Origin: Candidatus Microgenomates bacterium
GTDB taxonomy: Bacteria; Patescibacteriota; Microgenomatia; Levybacterales; JACOYD01
Direction of reading: 5' to 3'
Length of the DNA: 15,372 bases
NCBI GenBank assembly: GCA_016182055.1
Contig: JACOYD010000055.1
Span: forward strand, 1 to 15,372
The stretch's first letter is position 1. Each line of letters starts with the position of its first letter. Below the pieces are notes generated by a model that had not been told where the DNA came from, did no database searches, and saw only the letters and a list, made by a program, of their open reading frames with translations. Below are positions 1 through 5,627 of this stretch, piece by piece. The translations under genes were made by a program, and so were the position numbers.

Positions 1-147
1 TTGCTGCTTTAGTTTTTGGAGGATTTTTGTAACAACAATTGGGGCAACTTTCTTCTTCGCCAAAAAATCTGTTATTTCTTTTTGACTGCGGGGCCGATAG
101 GAAAGAAAGCGAAGCGCCCGGTCATAGAATTTTTGAAAAAGATCCAT
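1..147 (-). CDS. recX: RecX regulatory protein, N-terminal part (cut by the window edge)
   Basis: Reading the minus strand from the ATG at 147-145 gives 49 uninterrupted codons to the window edge, starting MDLFQKFYDRALRFLSYRPR and continuing SQKEITDFLAKKKV. The pattern 'ALRFLSYRPRS.KEI..FL.KK' is the typical first three-helix repeat of RecX, which binds RecA filaments and modulates recombinase activity. The start codon overlaps the recA stop by one base (TAATG), so the two genes are almost certainly co-transcribed and coupled, the classic recA-recX arrangement. The C-terminal two thirds lie outside the window, so integrity cannot be judged. A plus-strand reading frame across the same bases has no recognisable features. 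Confidence 0.88.
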   Translation of the reverse strand, partial: MDLFQKFYDRALRFLSYRPRSQKEITDFLAKKKVAPIVVTKILQKLKQQ

Positions 148-1235
148 TAGCCTTCTTGTTCTTCAATACCCACTGCCACTTGGGGTTGGGATTTTTTGGA
201 GGTGTCTATAATGGCGGCGTGAATTTTTTTGGCAATGTCCGGTTTTTCCTGCAGAAACAAAATGGCCGCCTGCTTGCCCTGCCCAATCATAGTTTCCCCA
301 AAACGGATAAATGCTCCTGATTTATTCAAAATTCCCATATCCAAACCTACATCAATTAATCCCCCCTCTTTGGAAATACCGCTATGGGCCAATACATCAA
401 ATTCGGCCATGCGAAAAGGAGGAGCCACTTTGTTTTTGACAATTTTAACCCGGGAACGGGAACCAATCACCCTTTCTCCTTCTTTAAGCGTTTCTATTTT
501 GCGAATATCCAGTCTGACGGAGGCGTAAAACTTAAGCGCCAAACCTCCCGGCGTGGTTTCCGGATTACCAAACATCACTCCGATTTTTTGTCTAAGCTGG
601 TTGGTAAAAATAACGATGGTTTTGGACTTGGAAATAGCCCCCGTCAGTTTGCGCAGGGCCTGACTCATCAACCTGGCCTGAACGCCAATCATGGCATCAC
701 CCATCTCTCCTTCAATTTCTGCTCTGGGGACCAGCGCCGCCACCGAATCAATCACAATTACGTCCAGTCCGCCTGACCTGATAAGAGTCTCCGTAATCTC
801 CAGAGCCTGCTCGCCGGTATCCGGCTGGGAGATTAATAAATCTTCCAGATTTACTCCAATTGTTTTTGCCCAAAGGGGATCAAGGGCATGCTCGGCATCA
901 ATAAAAGCCGCCACCCCTCCCTTTTTTTGAGCCTGGGCAATAATTGAAAGGCAAAGGGTGGTTTTGCCTGATGCCTCCGGTCCAAAAACTTCCACAATCC
1001 GTCCTCTGGGAACTCCGCCAATGCCAAGGGCCAAATCAAGAGCAATGGAACCGGTAGAAACTACTTCCACATTAAGCCGTTCAGTTGCTTCACCCAATTT
1101 CATGATGGAACCGCGGCCATACTGCTTTTCAATCTGATCCATGGCCAGCCGAATGGCGGCAAGTTTGGGATCATCGGTGATTTTTGGAGTAGTAACGCTA
1201 ACTTTTGTTTGTGAATTTCCAGCAGGCCTTCCCAT
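147..1235 (-). CDS. recA: Recombinase RecA
   Basis: 362 aa, a full-length RecA: ATP-dependent strand-exchange recombinase for homologous repair, and in many bacteria the co-protease that triggers SOS. Visible motifs are Walker A GPEASGKT (residues 85-92), the catalytic glutamate in FIDAEHALDP (Glu115), Walker B VIVID (159-163), the L1 region EGEMGDAMIGVQARLMSQALRK written here only as its position (about 175-196), and the L2 loop from TNQLRQKIGVMFGNPETTPGG (about 211-231). The C-terminal tail is short and mildly acidic (GIEEQEG). The ATG at 1235 gives an N-terminal leader of about 25 residues before the conserved core (KLAAIRLAMDQIEKQYGRGS), within the normal range. It is the first gene after a 207-nt spacer carrying a plausible promoter, and recX follows with a 1-nt overlap. 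Confidence 0.98.
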   Translation of the reverse strand: MGRPAGNSQTKVSVTTPKITDDPKLAAIRLAMDQIEKQYGRGSIMKLGEATERLNVEVVSTGSIALDLALGIGGVPRGRIVEVFGPEASGKTTLCLSIIAQAQKKGGVAAFIDAEHALDPLWAKTIGVNLEDLLISQPDTGEQALEITETLIRSGGLDVIVIDSVAALVPRAEIEGEMGDAMIGVQARLMSQALRKLTGAISKSKTIVIFTNQLRQKIGVMFGNPETTPGGLALKFYASVRLDIRKIETLKEGERVIGSRSRVKIVKNKVAPPFRMAEFDVLAHSGISKEGGLIDVGLDMGILNKSGAFIRFGETMIGQGKQAAILFLQEKPDIAKKIHAAIIDTSKKSQPQVAVGIEEQEG

Positions 1236-1245
1236 AGCGTGGCCA

Positions 1246-1273
1246 ATTCTAGCACTTTTATGTTAAAATACAA
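1246..1273 (-). promoter_or_regulatory. Candidate recA promoter with very short leader
   Basis: On the minus strand a -10 like TAGAAT (1251-1246, 5/6 match to TATAAT) lies 16 nt downstream of a weak -35, TTGTAT (1273-1268). Transcription would start about 1239-1240, leaving a leader of only 4-5 nt before the recA ATG, and no Shine-Dalgarno sequence is visible. The -35 is the first part of the 13-mer TTGTATTTTAACA, found in the same position in the Nudix promoter at 2168. TTTTA-ACA-TAAAA forms a small inverted repeat between the two boxes. Sequence match only; the start site is inferred. Confidence 0.4.
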
Positions 1274-1347
1274 GAGGTAAATTTTCGCGGATTCACTTTC
1301 TGTCGAGATTTACGAAAAAGTTAGAACCGAATTTCAAAGCTGTTAGC

Positions 1348-1386
1348 TCGGCCGCTTCCTTCGACTTCGCTCAGGACAAGTCGGCC
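1348..1386. repeat. Short palindromic intergenic element with CCTTCGACTTCGCTCAGG core
   Basis: The spacer between recA and the membrane-protein gene (1236-1442, 207 nt) contains CCTTCGACTTCGCTCAGGACAAG-type sequence at 1358-1380, flanked by TCGGCC at 1348-1353 and again at 1381-1386. It is G+C-rich in an otherwise A+T-rich spacer and can fold imperfectly (AAGCGGCC against GGCCGACTT on the minus strand). Very similar strings (TCCTGAGC...GTCGAAGGA) are, from memory, frequent dispersed repeats in many environmental bacterial genomes. Only one copy is present in this window, so repeat status rests on that recollection. No gene is visible in the rest of the spacer. Confidence 0.4.
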
Positions 1387-1442
1387 TCGCTCTAGTATTT
1401 TTTGCAAAGACAGAAAAGCAATGCGCGATTTTACTTAAACAG

Positions 1443-1964
1443 TTACTTAAATAACTGCGCAAGATAGGCAAGAATTCCTAAAATAACAAATATCAAGATA
1501 ACTAATAATCCTCGTTTTATCTGCTCTTTATTTATATACACGTCTGCAAGAAATCCTTCTGTATATTTTTTCAGATTATAATCAAGTTCAATATTTGGGT
1601 TTAACGTTTTAAGCTCCTTGATCAAGTCGCGCTTAAGTGCGGGTGCAAAAAGATTGAAGGGAGATTGAAATACAAAAAAAGTATCGGTGGTTGTATTAAT
1701 TTGAATAGCGAACACACCTGACGCTAACAACGCCGCTCTTAAGAAAAATAATCCCATCGACATTCGCTTAATCTCATGTATGCTAATAAATACTTCTCTT
1801 CGAAAACCTTTTAGTTGAAGGTTATTACTGCTAATAACTGCGTTATAGAAATACTTCTTTTTTGGATTTAGAATAGTAAATATATTTATCCCAGGGAAGA
1901 GAGCAGGTAGAATAATTAAAACTGCTACCGCTACAAGCAGTATAGCTACAAATACTGTTTCCAT
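1443..1964 (-). CDS. Two-TM membrane protein of unknown function
   Basis: 173 aa; I do not recognise the family. There is a hydrophobic segment at residues 3-23 (VFVAILLVAVAVLIILPALF), a middle region of about 125 residues with alternating hydrophobic strands, and a second hydrophobic segment at about 152-170 (GLLVILIFVILGILAYLAQ). The strand-rich stretch with motifs such as AVISSNNLQLKG, EVFISIHEIKRMSM and DTFFVFQSPFNLF loosely resembles bacterial PH-like membrane proteins, which is a guess. The reading is supported by a coherent hydrophobicity plan and a clean start ATG at 1964. No Shine-Dalgarno precedes it; a TATAAT lies only 2 nt upstream of the ATG, too close to serve this start. It is visibly more A+T-rich than recA or the ribosomal genes. 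It lies between tRNA-Pro and recA on the same strand, and may be independently acquired. Confidence 0.72.
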   Translation of the reverse strand: METVFVAILLVAVAVLIILPALFPGINIFTILNPKKKYFYNAVISSNNLQLKGFRREVFISIHEIKRMSMGLFFLRAALLASGVFAIQINTTTDTFFVFQSPFNLFAPALKRDLIKELKTLNPNIELDYNLKKYTEGFLADVYINKEQIKRGLLVILIFVILGILAYLAQLFK

Positions 1965-1990
1965 ATATTATATCGAACCCACCGGTGTAT

Positions 1991-2023
1991 TGAGTCTTCC
2001 ATGAGTCTTCCATGAGTCTTCCA
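1991..2023. repeat. Three exact tandem copies of an 11-bp unit
   Basis: TGAGTCTTCCA occurs three times head to tail at 1991-2001, 2002-2012 and 2013-2023, without mismatches. It lies between the tRNA-Pro 3' end and the start of the membrane-protein gene, upstream of that gene. Such exact short tandems arise by replication slippage and can vary in copy number between strains. No protein-binding function can be inferred from sequence alone. Confidence 0.85.
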
Positions 2024-2037
2024 CTCCCGAAGTGGAA
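2019..2037. other. 7-bp stem hairpin downstream of tRNA-Pro
   Basis: TTCCACT (2019-2025) and AGTGGAA (2031-2037) are perfect inverted repeats around a 5-nt loop. The hairpin begins about 29 nt past the CCA end of the minus-strand tRNA. It could act in termination or 3' processing of the tRNA transcript, but no T-run follows it on the minus strand, so it is not a canonical intrinsic terminator. Confidence 0.4.
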
Positions 2038-2065
2038 TAAGTTCGCACATCGGGATATTTTCTTT

Positions 2066-2139
2066 TGGTCGGGATGCCGTGAATCGAACACGGACTACCG
2101 CACCCCCAGCGCGGCGTACTACCACTATACTACATCCCG
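2066..2139 (-). tRNA. tRNA-Pro (anticodon GGG), CCA encoded
   Basis: 74 nt with a complete cloverleaf. The acceptor stem CGGGATG/CATCCCG is a perfect 7 bp; the D arm is GTA-TAGTGGTAG-TAC; the anticodon arm is CCGCG-CTGGGGG-TGCGG (one G-T closing pair) with anticodon GGG at loop positions 3-5; the variable loop is TAGT; the T arm is CCGTG-TTCGATT-CACGG. Discriminator A is followed by a genomically encoded CCA. C1-G72, A73 and G35-G36 are known proline identity elements, supporting Pro over Gly or other assignments. It reads CCC and CCU. It is transcribed in the minus direction, divergent from the Nudix gene, with 70 nt between them. Confidence 0.95.
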
Positions 2140-2167
2140 AAGCAATTTATTGCGAGGGAAGCAATAT

Positions 2168-2196
2168 TTGTATTTTAACACGTTAAAACGTATAAT
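2168..2196 (+). promoter_or_regulatory. Nudix gene promoter with palindrome between -35 and -10
   Basis: TTGTAT (2168-2173), a 17-nt spacer, then a perfect TATAAT (2191-2196). Transcription should start near 2203, leaving about 7 nt before the ATG at 2210, with no Shine-Dalgarno sequence. TTTTAAC (2173-2179) and GTTAAAA (2182-2188) form a perfect 7-bp inverted repeat with a 2-nt centre inside the spacer, a typical operator position. The first 13 nt, TTGTATTTTAACA, are identical to the -35 region upstream of recA. The promoter match is strong; the operator role is inferred. Confidence 0.65.
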
Positions 2197-2209
2197 TCTA
2201 TAAGTTGTA

Positions 2210-2680
2210 ATGATAAATTGTGTTTTTGAAAACAGAAATGAAACAAGTTTACGGCATGTGGTGGTTCACGCCATTGTCGAAAAAGATGATCGCCTTCTTC
2301 TGGAAAAACGAACTCCGGGTATTTTAGAGGGAGGGAAATGGGGACTGCCAAGCGGTTTTCTTGCTAGAGATGAAACTGCCAGCGAAGGAATATTAAGAGA
2401 GCTGAAAGAAGAAACGGGATGGCAGGGAGAAATAGTTTCTCTATTTCGAATTAATACAAACCCCGACCGGCCGCATGAAGACAGACAAAATGTTGCTATT
2501 GAATTTATTATTAAACCTATTAAGCAGGTGAGTAAACCTGACCAAGAGTCTACAGAGATTAAATGGGTTTCAATAGAAAACCTCCCGCCAGCCAGTGAAT
2601 TAGCTTTTGACCATGGAGAATCAATAAAGCTGTATCTTAAATACAAAAATAATCCCTATCCTCTCCCGCTATTTACATAA
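2210..2680 (+). CDS. Nudix family hydrolase
   Basis: 156 aa, the only plus-strand gene in the window. A complete Nudix box is present: G49-x5-E55-x7-R63-E64-L65-x-E67-E68-x-G70-W71, the metal-binding and catalytic loop that hydrolyses nucleoside diphosphates linked to another group. The upstream segment GGKWGLPSGF (41-50) is the usual lead-in strand. The length and compact single domain match house-cleaning or ADP-ribose/NADH-type Nudix enzymes, but the substrate cannot be read from the sequence. The ATG at 2210 is the first in frame and sits just after a good promoter. It is convergent with rpsI (36 nt between stops), and a candidate terminator lies in the rpsI 3' end. It looks more A+T-rich than the ribosomal genes. 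Confidence 0.93.
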   Translation: MINCVFENRNETSLRHVVVHAIVEKDDRLLLEKRTPGILEGGKWGLPSGFLARDETASEGILRELKEETGWQGEIVSLFRINTNPDRPHEDRQNVAIEFIIKPIKQVSKPDQESTEIKWVSIENLPPASELAFDHGESIKLYLKYKNNPYPLPLFT

Positions 2681-2716
2681 ATTCTCCCCAGATGTCTAGC
2701 TATTGATGTGTGAAGA

Positions 2717-3169
2717 TTATCTCTTCGGAGATTGTTTTTTTGCCCTTGCTTTTTGGGCCAGGCCTGGTTTGCGCCGTTCTTTAGCACGAGGGTCACGGGT
2801 CAGCAGCCCTGCTTTTTTAAGCAGAGGACGCCACTTTTCTTTGTCTTTTTTCTCCAGCGCCCGGGCCATGCCGTGAACTAAAGCTCCCAGCTGACCCGAC
2901 ATGCCACCGCCTGTAACTTTGGCCGTTACGTCAAATTTACCGGCAGTATCGGTTACCGCAAACGGCATGCCGTAAGCTATCTGTCTTGTCTGTCCGTAAA
3001 AATACTGCTCTACTGGTTTTTCATTGACAGTTATCTTTCCGCTGCCGGAAGAATAAAGACGAACTCGGGCTATTGCCTCTCTGCGCCGTCCTACAGTAAG
3101 AATATACTCCTTCTTTTCAGGTTTTACTTCTTTTGCAACTTCTGTTTTTTCTGTCTTTTTTCTCACCAT
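2717..3169 (-). CDS. rpsI: 30S ribosomal protein S9
   Basis: 150 aa, uS9. After a Lys/Glu-rich N-terminal extension of about 20 residues (KKTEKTEVAKEVKPEKKEY) comes the family signature YILTVGRRREAIARVRLY, then GKITVNEKP, the GGG.SGQ.GA..HG.ARAL segment, and a basic C-terminal tail ending SPKR, which in S9 reaches the P-site tRNA. The final Lys/Arg is the conserved feature of this tail. It follows rplM with only 2 nt between stop and start and is the last gene of the superoperon here. No minus-strand terminator is visible after it. The last codons carry the Nudix terminator on the opposite strand. Confidence 0.97.
   Translation of the reverse strand: MVRKKTEKTEVAKEVKPEKKEYILTVGRRREAIARVRLYSSGSGKITVNEKPVEQYFYGQTRQIAYGMPFAVTDTAGKFDVTAKVTGGGMSGQLGALVHGMARALEKKDKEKWRPLLKKAGLLTRDPRAKERRKPGLAQKARAKKQSPKR
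2719..2741 (+). terminator. Intrinsic terminator with UUCG loop, inside the rpsI 3' end
   Basis: ATCTC (2719-2723), loop TTCG (2724-2727), GAGAT (2728-2732), then TG and seven T. The C(UUCG)G closing is the exceptionally stable tetraloop, offsetting a stem of only 5 bp. On the plus strand this lies 38 nt after the Nudix stop and is followed by a T-run, so it should end the Nudix transcript. On the minus strand there is no T-run after the hairpin, so it does not look like a terminator for rpsI. Confidence 0.6.
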
Positions 3170-3171
3170 AA

Positions 3172-3603
3172 CTAAGTTTTGAGTTTTGAGTTTTGAGTTT
3201 TGAGTTTATCTTGATACGGGTGTTCCTCTCCGGCAAAAACAAAAAGCCTTTTTAGCCTTCTGTCCCTTAATTTATTTTGCGGCAGCATGCCGCGGACTGC
3301 ATGAATAATAACATCCTGGGGTTTTCTGGCTTTAAGTTTATCAAATGTTTCAACTCTAAGTCCGCCGGGGTAGCCTGAATGGCGATAAAATTTCTTTTGC
3401 ATTTCTTTTTTGCCTGTTACAAAAACCTCTTTGGCATTGGTAACCACCACATAGTCCCCGCAGTCAAGATGGGCAACATAATAAGGTTTCTGCTTACCCA
3501 TAAGTAAACGGGCAATGTAAACAGCTGTTCTTCCTAAAACTTTTCCTTTAACATCAACTATATGCCACTGTTGCTTGATATCTGACGCTTTGGTTGTTTT
3601 CAT
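3172..3603 (-). CDS. rplM: 50S ribosomal protein L13
   Basis: 143 aa, uL13, an early-assembling 50S protein. Family landmarks are WHIVDVKGKVLGRTAVYIARLL near the N-terminus (positions 13-34), HLDCGDYVVVTNA (45-57), KKFYRHSGYPGG (70-81) and AVRGMLPQNKLRDR (about 102-115). The ATG overlaps the rplQ stop by 4 nt (ATGA), giving a coupled start. The last eleven residues, KLKTQNSKLKT, do not resemble the normal L13 end: they are encoded by a 7-nt tandem repeat that runs straight into the TAG. rpsI follows 2 nt later, the usual rplM-rpsI pair, here joined to the alpha operon. Confidence 0.97.
   Translation of the reverse strand: MKTTKASDIKQQWHIVDVKGKVLGRTAVYIARLLMGKQKPYYVAHLDCGDYVVVTNAKEVFVTGKKEMQKKFYRHSGYPGGLRVETFDKLKARKPQDVIIHAVRGMLPQNKLRDRRLKRLFVFAGEEHPYQDKLKTQNSKLKT
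3176..3207. repeat. 7-nt tandem repeat (AAAACTC on the minus strand) inside the rplM 3' end
   Basis: GTTTTGA occurs four times in exact tandem at 3176-3203, followed by a partial unit. On the coding strand this reads as AAAACTC repeats. Because 7 is not a multiple of 3, the repeat passes through all three frames and is translated as KLKTQNSKLKT at the L13 C-terminus. A closely related repeat lies inside map at 7431-7466. Confidence 0.93.
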
Positions 3604-4049
3604 GCTTTTGGAACCGCCTTTCTCTTTTTTGCCGCCGGTTTCACTCCAACTGGTTTATCTTTTTTTTCTATCGATAATTTTCTATTCTCTATGGCTTCTC
3701 TTTCCACCCATTCCAGAAGTACCATTGCGGCGGAATCGCCTAAACGCTCTCCCAAATGAATAATACGGGCAAATCCGCTGGTTCTGTTTTTAAGCTGCGG
3801 CGCGATTGTTTCAGTCAAAATTACAACTGCTTCTTTTGGTAAAACTTTCACCAGCGCTCTTCTTTGAACATTCGTCGCCTTCTTGGCCTTGGTAACAAGT
3901 TTATCAATCAGAGGCTTTATGGCTTTGGCCCGGGCCAGTGTAGTCTTTATTCTGCCATGCACAATAAACTCTCCCACTAAATTACGGAAGAGTAATCGTC
4001 TTTCATCTTTGGTTCTACCCAATTTTCTACCAAAAACACGATGGCGCAT
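3600..4049 (-). CDS. rplQ: 50S ribosomal protein L17
   Basis: 149 aa, bL17, located near the 50S exit tunnel. The start MRHRVFGRKLGRTKDERRLL is the canonical family N-terminus, followed by the NLV.EFI.HGRIKTTLARAK segment. The core ends near residue 118 (VLLEWVERE); the rest, about 30 residues from AIENRKLSIEKKD to the basic KPAAKKRKAVPKA, is an extra Lys/Ala-rich tail not found in the 127-aa E. coli protein. Part of it, IENRKLSIEKK, comes from A-rich semi-repetitive DNA. Its place after rpoA is the standard alpha-operon end. The gap to rpoA is 14 nt and the stop (TGA) overlaps rplM. Confidence 0.97.
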   Translation of the reverse strand: MRHRVFGRKLGRTKDERRLLFRNLVGEFIVHGRIKTTLARAKAIKPLIDKLVTKAKKATNVQRRALVKVLPKEAVVILTETIAPQLKNRTSGFARIIHLGERLGDSAAMVLLEWVEREAIENRKLSIEKKDKPVGVKPAAKKRKAVPKA

Positions 4050-4063
4050 AAGAGTATCTTTTG

Positions 4064-4984
4064 TTAGACGGTAAGGGCCACGCCTTTCTCACGAAGCTTC
4101 TCATCAATTATGGAAAGGGATTTCTCACCAACGTTTTTAAGACTGGTAAGTTCCTTTCTGGGAGTTCCCAGGAGCTGACCAATAGTGTCTATTCCTCCAT
4201 TTTTAAGACTGTTATATACTCGGGTTGGCAAATCAAGTTCATCAACGGTCATCTTTAAGATATCATCTGAAACATTAGGGCTTATTGCCACACCGCTATC
4301 TGCCACGGAAGCCTTTGGCTCGTAAATCTGCAGTGTATAGGAAACGAGAGTTTTGGCCGCCTCCTCCAAGGCAAATTTGGGAGAAATAGTTCCGTCGGTA
4401 TAAATTTCCAGAATAAGCTTATCCAAATTAGTCATTCTCCCCACCCTGGTTTCCTCTACCTGATAATTTACCCGTGTTACGGGGGTAAAGATGGCATCAA
4501 TGGGAATAACGCCTATAGAACTGCTTTTGCGCTCCTCCGCCAGTGAGTAACCGTATCCTTTCTCTACTGTCGCCTCCAGCTCCAAGCGGGATTTTTTGTC
4601 TGCCAGATTACCCAGCTTCAAGTCTTTATTAACAATTTCTATACTGGCATTTTTCTCAAAATCAGCGGCTGTAACTTCTCCCGGTCCTGTTTTGGAAAGC
4701 GTAAGTTTTGCTCCCCCTTCATCAAACAAGCGCACCCGTAATTTTTTAATATTAAGAATAAGTTCAATAGTATCCTCCTTAAGTCCGGATAAGGTGGAAA
4801 ATTGATGTTTGACGCCATTTATCTTGACAGTAGTAACAGCGGCTCCGGGAAGAGCGGAGAGCAAAATACGGCGCAGGGTATTGCCCAGGGTTTGACCAAA
4901 CCCCAAATCAAGCGGCTCGATAATAAATCGGCCGTAGTCGTCTCTTTCCTCTTTGGCATGAACTTTAAAATTTGGACCAATCAT
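4064..4984 (-). CDS. rpoA: DNA-directed RNA polymerase subunit alpha
   Basis: 306 aa. The alpha N-terminal domain (about 1-230), which dimerises and nucleates core polymerase assembly, contains GQTLGNTLRRILLSALPGAA (30-49) and the EETRVGRMTNLDKLILEIYTDG region (177-198). A linker leads to a complete alpha C-terminal domain (about 245-306) with the helix-hairpin-helix LTSLKNVGEKSLSIIDEKL. Arg255 in LPTRVYNSL aligns with E. coli Arg265, the main UP-element DNA contact, so promoter-DNA contact by alpha-CTD is likely conserved. It begins 9 nt after the rpsD stop and ends 14 nt before rplQ. A complete alpha-CTD implies that upstream A+T-rich promoter elements could matter here. Confidence 0.98.
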   Translation of the reverse strand: MIGPNFKVHAKEERDDYGRFIIEPLDLGFGQTLGNTLRRILLSALPGAAVTTVKINGVKHQFSTLSGLKEDTIELILNIKKLRVRLFDEGGAKLTLSKTGPGEVTAADFEKNASIEIVNKDLKLGNLADKKSRLELEATVEKGYGYSLAEERKSSSIGVIPIDAIFTPVTRVNYQVEETRVGRMTNLDKLILEIYTDGTISPKFALEEAAKTLVSYTLQIYEPKASVADSGVAISPNVSDDILKMTVDELDLPTRVYNSLKNGGIDTIGQLLGTPRKELTSLKNVGEKSLSIIDEKLREKGVALTV

Positions 4985-4993
4985 ATAAATAAA

Positions 4994-5602
4994 CTATCGA
5001 GAATAATATTCTACTATAAGTTGCTCATTAATGCTAGTATCAATATCATCTCTGGTCGGCAGCATTTTTACCTTTCCCGCTGGCCCTTGTCTTTGTAGCC
5101 AGTTGGGGAGGGAAATGTCTTTATCTTCAAGGGCTTCCTTTATAATCGGAATATTGGCCGCTTTGTCAGAAAGAGTAATAATGTCATTGGCTTTGATTTG
5201 ATAAGATGATATGGTAACTGTCTTGCCGTTTACCAGAATATGCCCATGTGAAACAAGCTGTCTGGCAAAAGCTCGTGTTTTAGCCAGTCTTAATTTATAA
5301 ACAACATTATCCAGTCTTCGCTCTAAAATTGACAAAAGAACTGTTCCCGTTTCACCCTTCTTTTTTTGGGCTGCTTTTACATATTTGACAAACTGGCGCT
5401 CCAAAACCCCATAAATGCGCTTGACTTTTTGTTTTTCTCTCATCTGCTGGCCAAATTCCGACAGTCTTCTCCTTGTTCTTTTTGTGCCGTGCTGTCCGGG
5501 AGGCACGTTTAAGCGCCGCTCCAAAGAGGTCGAAGTTTTTTCCAGAACATTAAATCCTTCTCTTCTGGCTAATCTATGTTTTGGTCCTGTATATCTTGCC
5601 AT
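4994..5602 (-). CDS. rpsD: 30S ribosomal protein S4
   Basis: 202 aa, uS4, a primary 16S rRNA binder and, in many bacteria, autogenous repressor of the alpha operon. I place the start at the ATG at 5602: it gives the canonical MARYTGPKHRLARREG and is preceded by a good Shine-Dalgarno (GAGGTTAT-ATG). A longer frame starting at 5659 would add 19 residues made from repeat DNA and is rejected. The N-terminal domain lacks the zinc cysteines (C-minus form). The S4 RNA-binding domain spans about residues 90-150 (LERRLDNVVYKLRLAKTRAFARQLVSHGHI is its start, with VNGKTVTI following). The C-terminus ends SINEQLIVEYYSR, as usual. The 116-nt spacer before it is packed with inverted repeats. Confidence 0.97.
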   Translation of the reverse strand: MARYTGPKHRLARREGFNVLEKTSTSLERRLNVPPGQHGTKRTRRRLSEFGQQMREKQKVKRIYGVLERQFVKYVKAAQKKKGETGTVLLSILERRLDNVVYKLRLAKTRAFARQLVSHGHILVNGKTVTISSYQIKANDIITLSDKAANIPIIKEALEDKDISLPNWLQRQGPAGKVKMLPTRDDIDTSINEQLIVEYYSR

Positions 5603-5627
5603 ATAACCTCGCTTTGCTCGGTAATTT

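Noticed and set aside
39..320. Plus-strand 93-aa frame opposite recX and the recA 3' end
   Set aside because: It is antisense to two recognisable coding sequences and has no family features.
1445..1462. Hairpin CAGTTA-TTTAAG-TAACTG at the end of the membrane-protein gene as a terminator
   Set aside because: It includes the stop codon, has a 6-bp A+T-rich stem and is not followed by a T-run; too weak to call.
1843..2091. Minus-strand reading frame of 82 aa reaching into tRNA-Pro
   Set aside because: It runs through the tRNA 3' part, the tandem repeat and the start of the membrane-protein gene in another frame, and has no recognisable protein features.
2012..2203. Plus-strand 63-aa frame across tRNA-Pro
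   Set aside because: It is entirely explained by the antisense of the tRNA and flanking spacer; no start signal or homology.
2717..2733. Terminator for the rpsI superoperon on the minus strand
   Set aside because: The hairpin (ATCTC-CGAA-GAGAT) overlaps the stop codon and is not followed by a T-run on the minus strand.
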